From: Albula goreensis
Taxonomy: Eukaryota > Chordata > Actinopteri > Albuliformes > Albulidae
Direction of reading: 5' to 3'
NCBI GenBank assembly: GCA_022829145.1
Contig: CM040750.1
Location: forward strand, 5,394,255 to 5,458,254
Length of the DNA stretch: 64,000 nt
Positions 55,376-64,000 of the stretch are shown here, one piece after another; the stretch's first letter is position 1; every line of letters starts with the position of its first letter. The notes beneath the pieces are model-generated. The model was not told the DNA's origin. It saw nothing but the letters and a program-made list of their open reading frames with translations, and made no database searches. Position numbers and translations under genes: made by a program.

Positions 55376-55929
55376 AAGAGAGGAGGGCGTCGCCTTACTG
55401 CAGACATTAACAGATGGGCAGAAAGTAGATGAAGAGGAGCAGGAGGTTTCAGTGATGAAGGTGTTGTGAGCGCGTTAAAATAGACAGACTGCTCCACCTG
55501 CTGAATACCAACCTCAAGACTCTCTTTACCATCCAAACAGCTTACAGCACCAAAAAATGACAGCATTTGTTTTTATCTTCATCTGTATATACTTGTTAAT
55601 GTCAAACCGGCCAGGTCTGAGTTTCTATCTCCGGCTCTGCTGTAGCAGCTGTTATTGATCAAGTTTGAAATCCTTTGACCAATCACAGCCTGCACCCAAG
55701 GCAAAGTCTGTAATGAGATTGGTTTACTCAGTCGTCAAGGCCCATGAGCTGGTCCAGTCACGCACTCACAGACTAAAGCAGTGTGAAGCACATTCATTCT
55801 CTGCATCACCTTGGAAAAGTATGAGATTCACAACATGTCAGCGGATTCTTGCATTTACTTATAGATTTTTATGGGAAAAAATCATTCAATGTATATAACT
55901 TCTGCAAAAAGTTTTGCAACAAAGGCAAA
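55376..55929. other. Gene-free stretch
   Basis: No gene or repeat recognised. Confidence 0.5.
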
Positions 55930-56600
55930 ACTATATTTCTAGTCCCACTGAAACAGTGACCTTGAAAATATATCTGGTATACAGGACTAGATAAAATAAC
56001 CAACCAATTTGCAAATATTTCTTTGAATAATGAGGCCACACTTTGCATGTACAACAACTTCTGTTTCGGTCCTTGGATTGCTGTTATATCATTTTGAATG
56101 GTTTTTATATGGATATTGGACCATTCAAGGAGGATTACCTCCAGGTCTCTGACAGACGAAGGAGCTGAAGTCCACACTGCGCTTGTATATCTCAGACAGT
56201 CCCATAATGATTCAGTGAGATTTACATCTGGCGATTGGGGAGGCCCGTGGAGGGATTTTGACTTCTACTCCTGAATGTATTCATGAGTGTGAAGGGGGCA
56301 TTATCCTCTGGCAAAATATGCAAAAATCTGCACCTGGTTACTCAAAATGACTCCACATTCCGTGACTGTAATTCTGCCATGCAGTGTAATAATTGCACCT
56401 AATGACTCTCTTGAGTAGCCAGAGGAGCAGGCTATTGATCTCATAGAGCAGCCGTGTATAGCAGGCAATGTAATTTGGAGGCTTTCTCCACACATCGCAT
56501 CCAGATGTAGGAAAAAGAATAAAGAGGACTTTTTGTTCACTGCATAGAATCCAGGTTTGTGCTCATTCTACCAGGTTATGGATTATTATGCACAATAAAT
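55930..56600 (-). pseudogene. Tc1/mariner-like transposase remnant
   Basis: On the minus strand near 56,240-56,180 a frame reads like the SPDLNPIExLWD block of Tc1 enzymes (here SPDVNLTESLWDCL), followed by SAPSSVRDLEVILLEW. On the plus strand the matching text GATTGGGGAGGCCCGTGG and GGCATTATCCTCTGGCAAAA resembles Tc1 noncoding-strand sequence. Upstream motifs are eroded and several frame changes are needed. It is a different, more decayed copy than that at 7,150-8,195. Confidence 0.5.
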
Positions 56601-56894
56601 ATCTGCTCTGTGAAATGTATAACAGTTATACAGTTATTGTCAAGTTTGAATTATGGAGGCGTAGATTTGGTTTTGTGGCTTTTTGAAAATTTTTGAAACC
56701 TCAGTTTTATGATTAACTTGGAGTTATGATCGCTTGTGATGAAATGTTAGACCTCTCGTTTTTGTTGGGATGCTAGCACATTATTAAAGTGCCAGTTTTC
56801 AGAAAGGAAACAGAATTTTACTTACTGTCAGTGTTAAAATGAAAAACTTGGTCCTCTGGTTGGCTCACACAATTAATATTCATTTGTGAAGCAG

Positions 56895-57295
56895 ATGTGA
56901 GTCCTGTGAATGGGTGTTCGAGTTCCAGCCACGCCATTACTTACCATGGCTGGAGGTCCAGACGGGAGAGGCAACGACAGGTTCAGACTCACTGGAGAAT
57001 GACAGAGGGTATAAGCTGGTTAAGTTTGTTAGTGTCATCGCTCTCCAGCAGCTGCTCTTGGTCTGACAGGCGCCTATCAATGCATGAACTGAGGATACAC
57101 CTGACTCTGTCATACTCCAACAACACAGGCAGCAAGGCAACAAGTAGCAGAGTGTTGATAGTGTGGCCAAAAGCGAGGGCTAGTTGTCACGTGAATCACA
57201 AATGTGGAATGTCATGGCATCCTCCTCCTGAGTTGGTGAGAACAGGTCATAGCAGTGAGCTAAACAGTTTAGCTGAGTTCAGGGAGAGAAAAACG
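56895..57295 (+). mobile_element. SINE-like interspersed repeat (family B), best copy
   Basis: It begins near TGGGTGTTCGAGTTCCAGCC, where GGTGTTCGAGTTCC resembles a Pol III B box. It continues with GGAGGTCCAGACGGGAGAGG, GCTCTCCAGCAGCTGCTC, CAATGCATGAAC, GAGGGCTAGTTGTCACGTG and CATCCTCCTCCTGAGTTGG. It aligns in order with 38,360-38,650 and 61,571-61,850, all in the same orientation. An A-run and ATATAT tail follow at about 57,300. Confidence 0.6.
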
Positions 57296-57416
57296 GAAAA
57301 TTAAAAAAAAATATATATGTAGACCTTTATAATTGCAATTTGGTCTCATGATAATATGAGTCATCTTTTATTTATATCTAATATTTAGTCTAGGTTAAAC
57401 ACAGAGGTGAGAACTG

Positions 57417-57418
<2 letters not shown>

Positions 57419-57450
<32 letters not shown>
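57419..57450 (+). repeat. (CA)n microsatellite
   Basis: A short pure CA run. A second, of about 22 bases, lies at 58,073-58,094. Confidence 0.95.
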
Positions 57451-57455
<5 letters not shown>

Positions 57456-59046
57456 AGGCACACAGTCATATTTGTGCAGCCTGGGGAATTATATTTTATC
57501 TCAGTGCCACACTGAGGACTGAAATGGGTAGAAGCCAACTCCCTCTATGGCTGAAAGCACTCACAAAGCTCTAGACCTCTCGCACAGCTCCTCTGTGTAG
57601 CCTCTACAACCTGAGCAAAACCACAAGGAGAACAACTTTGAGAGAACAAATCTTATTTACATATGTCAGCTTAGCTATGGTTGTCTGCCAGATAAAGAAT
57701 ACTGCACTTTATGCTGTAAAGTGATAATTTCCCCTTGCTTCTGAAGGATCTGTGGAAAATTTTAACAGACTTTGATGCTTTGAAAGTGACTGACTCATTG
57801 TAGAATATTATGATTTCAGCTCACAGTCTGTTCATCAATTAACATAAAAGTAAATGGCAACAACAAAGGAAAACACACAGCTAAGAAAAAGTGATCTTTG
57901 GTGTTGAGCAGGTTTTTTTTTGTTTACCCTGGTTTCACTCATTTTTCCCAATCTGAACTCATTGATCTCCCATGGCAACCCCTTCTGTTGATTCCAGGAG
58001 GAGATGGCTGTGAGCATGTGACCCTTCCAATTCATTTGATGACCATCCCTCTCCTTTGCTTCTTTTCATACTGCACACACACACACACACACAGTCCATG
58101 TCATCATAGGAATACAAGGCTTGAATAGTCTTAATTTGTGTATCCACAGGCACATAGCCTGACTGATAAAGAGGAATGAGACCAACAGAAGCCTGATTAC
58201 TCCTATTGTGTCCTGGCCAGTTGTCGCTTTGCCTGTGTTGATTTCTAGCCATAGCTGGAAATGGTGTGACCAGAACTTGAACCCCTGACCACAAGTTTCA
58301 CACACAGGTCCTCTGAACAAACTACTTCACAGGGTGTCCAACCTGGAGGCCCCTGAACTGGTGGTTATTTATTCATTGTTTTTTTTTTTTGCAGTCTTGA
58401 TAAAAAAAAAAAAATAAACAGAAAAAATTCCAAACGTCTTGAAAAATAGCTGCTCTTGTATCAATTCACAGGTTTCGGTCATGTTATTTTCAAGCACACT
58501 TCTCCGTAAGGATAACACAGAGGTGACAATAAGTAAACAGTGAGAGAAATAATTTATATCTGACACAACCCTTTTCTACCCTGTGCTTCCATTTGAAGCA
58601 CATTTGACATTTGTTACCTTGTGAGATAAAATAAGCTGTACTGCCACTCTCTCATACACATCAACAAAATGACTGGCTACCTAGCATGCTTTCAATATAG
58701 TTTGTTTAAATCTCAAGTGTTGCTTGAATATTCAAGGTAATATTCATATGTTAAGATGATGCATTTTCAATACATGTTCATTAAGTATACTAAATGGATT
58801 CATTCACAAAATTAATGTGGCACCACTTCCATTATGAAATGGTTATCCTGTCCATCATTGTCTAGTGTTAACTTCACACACTGTTCCGTTTACTGTCTCT
58901 AAGCCTCATAATGCACAGCACTGTCACTGAGCACAAGAAAAGTAAATTAAAGAATGCAATCTAACAAGAGACAATTATCTGGGTATGGAAAAATCAGTTG
59001 AAGCATGGCTTTGGGTGGGCTGGTTCCTCTTCATAATGGACATATT
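57451..59046. other. Gene-free stretch with a possible SINE relic
   Basis: No gene is supported. At 58,150-58,330 the minus strand holds GGGGTTCAAGTTCTGG, a B-box-like motif near one end of a patch that could be a tRNA-derived SINE. T-run and A-run tracts lie at 58,379-58,390 and 58,402-58,413. Confidence 0.4.
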
Positions 59047-59130
59047 GGGAAAAGGGAGGGGCTTATACACTAGTCAATGACCAATCCTGGGAAGAGGGTG
59101 GGGCTTAGCTACTTGTCAATAGCCAATCCT
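59047..59130 (+). repeat. Exact 42-bp tandem duplication with GC-box and CCAAT motifs
   Basis: Two 42-bp units (59,047-59,088 and 59,089-59,130) each hold GGGAGGGGC or GGGTGGGGC and end in CCAATCCT. The two units differ at several positions, so the duplication is not recent. Confidence 0.85.
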
Positions 59131-61570
59131 GAGCAGCAGCTGGAACTCAGACGGGGGCACACCAGCCTGTGATGGAGACTGCTCTGCCCTTCTTTTCTCC
59201 ACTGTGGGTCTCCCACCTATAGACACCATGAAATCTCACACTGTGAACACAGTACACACCCACTGGGGCCAGATATAAATTATTCAACACCAATACAGAT
59301 GAAGCACTCACCAGGGAATATCTGCCAATTTGTCTGCGGACTGGTTTTTGGATGTCCTGAAAATCTCAAATAACTGGTATGGATTGAAATATTTAATGGA
59401 ATAGCAAATATGTTAAACAGTAATGGATAGATACTGGTGCAATACATGGACACTCATATACATACACATTTGACTTCTTAAATATTCTGTAATGAATGAA
59501 TAATTAGGTCAGGTAAAGTAGAGATATTTTCTGAGTTAAAGCTTTAAGGTTCAAAGGGAAGTAGACAGAAACATATCCCTTTGTAAGTCCTGAGAAGCTC
59601 CTTTGACTGTCTTTGTTCTTATCATTTATGAACTGGGAGTGGAAGAGGAGAATACTCTTACCTGGAATAAGTGAACAAAGCCCAGAACTTTCAAGGACAG
59701 GTTTCTGACTGGAATGTAACAGCTTCTGAAGGTTGGTATGTGATGGGGGAATGCTTGGTGCTGTAATGGCTTTTTATTTGAAAACAACAGACTTTTGGCA
59801 TTTTCCCTACAGACATAGGCTTGGAGAGTAAATGATAACTCCTTAAACAATTCTGAAAAGGCTTTCTTTGTTATTTGTGTGAAGAGTGAAAATAAAGAAA
59901 AAAAATAAAGGACTGTCATGCCTTTACTGTCCCAGTCCTGGTCCCTCTGAGCCTCTGAGAGTTTGCCTTTCTACACACCTTGTGAAGCACTCACAGTGCC
60001 TCTGACAAAGGTGTCGTCGCACAGTGATGACCTCACTCCAGACCTGGCACAGGGGAAGGGCTACTTTTCTCTCAGCAGTCCATGAGCTGAGCTGTGCAGT
60101 TACTTGCACAGTTACTATGCAGGGCTGCACAAATGGTGCAGCTAGCACAGACAGGTTCAGGTGTTCCACAAACCAGATGAGTCATTGTAAAAGAGATACC
60201 CAGGAAATTTTGGTCATCAAGCCCTTTTGTCTACTTACCAAGTGTAGTCCATCCCACCAGTAACTGTTACATTTTCAGTGCTTAAATTAGGGAGATATCT
60301 ACACAAAAACACACTGGATGGCACTTAATGTTAGCACAATGATTGGAAGTCTATGTGATGTTCTGGGAACTCTGCCTAGTTCCAATCAAAAGTGAGGTAG
60401 GCCAAAGGAGGAGACCTCCAGTTTCAGGAAACACAAATGACCATCTGTGATGCTGCTTTAGAGGCTGTGCTAATGACTGGCTGTGCTGCTACTTTTGAGG
60501 CTGTGGCTGTGTGTACATTAATGTATACATACACCTGTGCATTAGGTCCATTCCAAATCAATACTGCGGCTTCAGTATCTCATATCAGAACCATAGGTTT
60601 GTTTCCAGTTCTTGGTTCGCACTGAGTTACCATGGCAACATGTTATATCAATTGATTAATAAAAGTAGAGGCTAAGGTTAAATCTGCAAAGCTTGTATAT
60701 GGCAAAGTAGTTGAAAAAACGTTGATCTGAGAAGCAATCATTTTCTTATAACCATACGCTTTGTTGTGCATTATCCATTACTTAGTATATACAGTCAATC
60801 ACTCACTTTTAGGGTAGCTAGAAGGTGTATATTTAAAGTTTTGACTGGAGCAATGTAGATCTCTCAGAACTTTACATAGATTTTCAGGCATTGTGCTAAT
60901 GCTAAGTGTACTGTGGTGTATCGTTCCTAGGGGTATTTCTGTAAATGCAAGCACAAAGTTTAGAACAGTACCTGCTCTACTCGATAATTCCTCTGGTAAA
61001 TAGACAAAGGGGCTTAACTGTCGAAACGAGACTATACCTTTAACATTACTGAGATGATAAGCTGTGCTATTGTAAATTAGTTGTTACTTAGAGGGCTGGG
61101 CAGCACTGGTGAAGATATGATTCAGTTCGTTGTTCTTGTAACATGTTCCTCAGCTGGTTATACCACACAGGAGGCTCAGACACCTACATCACTGAGTAAT
61201 AATAGATAGAGAGAAGTGCACACAGTATTAGCAGAAAATATACCTTGCCTCTTTGATGAACTGCTGGGTTCAGCTTTTCTGTTCAGCAGAAAAGAGCAGA
61301 GACAAAGCACCTCCCATATAACATTTCAGCTTGATGCTTCAGTCTGTCAGCATTTGTGTGTGTTGTCCTCTGCTGTGGGTCAAGCCAAACACCCAACAAG
61401 CCCATGTCCGTAGTGACAATGGGTATGTCGCTTTTTTTTGTTCCGGATTTATTTTTCACCTTGAAGATGAAGTCTATAGGGATGACGCAGAACTCAGAGC
61501 TCTGAAAACACTAAATACTGAAACCCTATCAACTACAGCATGCATTTTCATAGAGGCAATACCTTACTAA
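59131..61570. other. Gene-free stretch
   Basis: No gene or clear repeat recognised. Confidence 0.5.
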
Positions 61571-61850
61571 AGAGGGATAGCTGTTAAGCTGGATAAGGTC
61601 AAATAAGGTAATAGTCTTGCTCTCAAGCAGCTACTCCAGTTCAGCCGGTTCTTGCACATGCATGAACCAAGCATATTTCATTGTTGGTGCATCTGCAGTG
61701 TGGAAAGAAGTGAGGGATAGCCATCATGCAAATCAAAAGAATCAGATGTTCATGGCCTCCCCCTCCTCCTGAGTCGGGGGATCGGGTTGCTAGCTCCTCT
61801 TCGGTGTGTCGTTTAGTTAGTCGTGCAGAATAAACAACCAAAGGTCCACA
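61571..61850 (+). mobile_element. SINE-like interspersed repeat (family B), 5'-truncated copy
   Basis: TTGCTCTCAAGCAGCTACTC, GCACATGCATGAACCAAG, GGGATAGCCATCATGC and CCCCCTCCTCCTGAGTCGGG match the second half of the 57-kb copy in order. Confidence 0.55.
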
Positions 61851-62192
61851 GGTAAATTCATCAAAGGACTACAGCTGCATAGGTGCAGACGAAATGTTGA
61901 AAATTATTTTCGTTTGGTGATCTTACATAATGTAGAGAAAAAAAGGATATACTGGGAATAAAATGTGATAATTAAACAGCACCAGGCCTGCAGCCCTGTG
62001 ACTCCTGGATTCTTCCAGCTGTCAGGTTTTCTTTGCAGTCTAATGAAAGACATCATGTGAGGTTCTTCTCCATCTACACCATATCAGTCCTCAACTGACT
62101 CCACTGACTGATTTTAAACGTCTTTGTCAGACTCAGAACTCTGAGAGCTCTCAGTGCATGTGACCATTGTGCTATACCATCATTTATCTTCA

Positions 62193-62415
62193 TAAATAAA
62201 TAAATAAATATTGTCATTTAGCTGACGCCTTTATCCAAAGCGACTTACAGTTGCTTAGGCTAACCAAGGGCCAATCCCCCCTGGGAGCAATGTGGGGTTA
62301 AGGGCCTTGCTCAGGGGCCCAACAGCAATGGTGTTCTTGCTGTGGCTGGACTGGGACTTGAACCACCAACCTCAGGGGTCCCAGTCATGTACCTTAGCCA
62401 CTAGACTATAGGCTG
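62193..62415 (-). mobile_element. tRNA-derived SINE (family A), near full length
   Basis: Minus-strand order: head TAGTCTAGTGGCTAAGG (A box), GTTGGTGGTTCAAGTCCC (B box), body GCCACAGCAAGAACACC and GGGCCCCTGAGCAAGG, tail GTCGCTTTGGATAAAGGCG and a terminal (ATTT)n at 62,193-62,210. The Pol III boxes, body and tail identify it as a teleost tRNA-SINE. The truncated sister copy lies on the plus strand at 18,205-18,390. Confidence 0.88.
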
Positions 62416-64000
62416 TTTGAAGGCATCGACGATTCCCATTCTTAGTTTAACTGGGAGTCATTCTGGCTAATTTTGAACCTTTTTGGCCCTTCTTGGCACC
62501 CGTTGCTCATCCGGAGGAGCCTGTGGGTAGCACTAATCCACCCAACCACAATCGGATGTTCTCAGGGGCTTTGCATTATAGAAGTCTGGATAGGGTACTT
62601 ATTCAGCTGTGTGGCCTGGAAGGAACCTGACAATGATGTCACTCAGCATCATGGCAAAAGCGCAAGTGATTTTGCTGGAGATGCCGAACGCGAGCCCATG
62701 CACCGTGGCATCGCGGAGCTCATGTTGTCGAAGAAGGACGAGGCACTGGCAATGCTGTCTGCGACCGGGGGCACAGCTGCGCTGCAGACAGGCAGTTCAG
62801 TCACGTCTTCGCTGAAGTGCACATTTTGAGATTCAGTGTGTAATTCATGATGCTCCGTTTGATGTGTCTTGGCAAATTAAATTGATCTTATTTCATTTAG
62901 TGCATCAGAAAAAAAGAGACCGGTCTACTCTAAATTATGCATGTAGAAAAAAAATCCCCTTCCACTTTAAAGTTAATGAAGCGGTGGTGAAAATGTGAAC
63001 CATGAAATGCAGGGGTTGCTGCAGACTGAGCGGCAGAATTTCAGAGGCTCATTCACAGGATGCCCACTTTATGGCACAAATCTGGACTGCCCATCTGACA
63101 CTGGAGAGAGGAAAGGAAAACACATGAAAGGTATGTAAATGTGCCGCTGTGATGTTTACTTTCCCTGATGGAGACTCCCGTTTGCTTCTGCTTATGCTGA
63201 TCTCTGCTTATGAACCTGTTTCGGGCACTGAATGCAAATCATACAGACATACAGACACGTTTGGCCTACTGAATTCAGAATCTATGATGACATTATCCCA
63301 GTGCAATCAAAATTCACCTTTTACCCACAACAAGATATCGCAATGCATTCAAGCGTTGCATGTACCATTTTATTTTCAATGATGTCATCCTGTTTTTTTC
63401 ATTTATTCTCACATTTGGTGTGGGATTTTCACAAGCAGAATGTGTTATCAGCTTGTTACATGTTGAGACACCAAATATAAGAATTAAAGCCAACCTTTCA
63501 CAGAAATAGAGGTAAAAAAAAACACATCAGTGTTCAAAATAAACCATAAAACTCAACTGAAAGCCTTCCTCACAACAGGGCTGAGCAGCACACTATCCTG
63601 TTGCTGCCTTTTTTCTACTCCATGTTAGGCCTTATTTTCTCCTTTTCCAGAGTGAAAGTTGATGCTGCTCCATGAAGAGACAGGGAATATACTGCTGACC
63701 GAAACCCTCACCTTCAGGACGATGCCTCAGCACTCCTTGCCTGGTTGTTACTCATCAGTATTCAGTTTGGACCTTGGGAGCCATAATCACTGCACTGAGC
63801 AGAGGTGTTCTTCTGGGTCACCCTTAATCACTGCACTGAAAATAGGGGCCTGCAGCTAGGTCATGCAGGGAGCTTCTCCCCCACCCCAGTGTTTTCTGCA
63901 GGTAATCATGCCGCCTAAATGTATAATTGAAAAACTGATGGCTCATGTCTCATGGTTCATTTATATTGGAGAAGATTATTTAGTTGATAAGTGGTCTTCA
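62416..64000. other. Gene-free stretch with a GC-rich open patch at 62,640-62,830
   Basis: No recognised gene. At 62,650-62,830 both strands carry an open frame with a high share of G or C at third positions, unlike the surrounding AT-rich DNA. Plus reads GDAEREPMHRGIAELMLSKK; minus reads ADSIASASSFFDNMSSAMPR. A lone exon or transposon gene piece is possible; neither peptide is recognised. Confidence 0.4.

Overview
The window looks like ray-finned fish (teleost) nuclear DNA. It is AT-rich, with long gene-free tracts, introns with consensus GT-AG ends, long (CA)n, (GAT)n and (CAA)n microsatellites, and teleost-style SINE, LINE and Tc1 remnants. There are no operons, rRNA genes, convincing functional tRNA genes or CRISPR arrays. 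The species cannot be named from what is visible.

Only two protein genes are well supported. The first is lratd2 (fam84b) on the minus strand at 45,783-46,601. Its 272-residue ORF lies in one coding exon, and a short 5'UTR intron probably sits just upstream. The second is a small two-exon plus-strand gene at 4,274-5,449 for an 89-residue CARD-only protein, resembling the CARD of caspase-1 and CARD-only decoys such as ICEBERG. It has its own 5' flank and two poly(A) signals.

The CARD gene lies inside a broken hAT/ZBED-type transposase that runs the opposite way. The BED-finger part is at 5,740-5,953 and the catalytic part at 2,980-3,900. The two parts are nearly collinear at protein level, so the segment carrying the CARD gene interrupts the transposase. 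This is the most unusual arrangement in the window.

Layout: 0-2.4 kb, an edge open frame and a 1.6-kb inverted-repeat element; 3-6 kb, the hAT/CARD composite; 7.1-8.2 kb, a dead Tc1-like element; 8.2-45 kb, a gene desert holding microsatellites, minisatellites, SINE and LINE pieces and one unrecognised interrupted ORF at 17.3-18.1 kb; 45-47.3 kb, lratd2; 47.3-64 kb, more desert with repeats, including a 75-bp dimeric repeat array at 55 kb and a second Tc1 remnant at 56 kb. In mammals LRATD2 borders the large desert next to MYC on 8q24. The emptiness here fits a conserved regulatory desert, but no other 8q24 gene is present to prove synteny.

The two genes show no functional link. LRATD2 is a membrane-associated LRAT-domain protein lacking the catalytic cysteine. 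The CARD protein would act, if expressed, in inflammasome or death-fold signalling.
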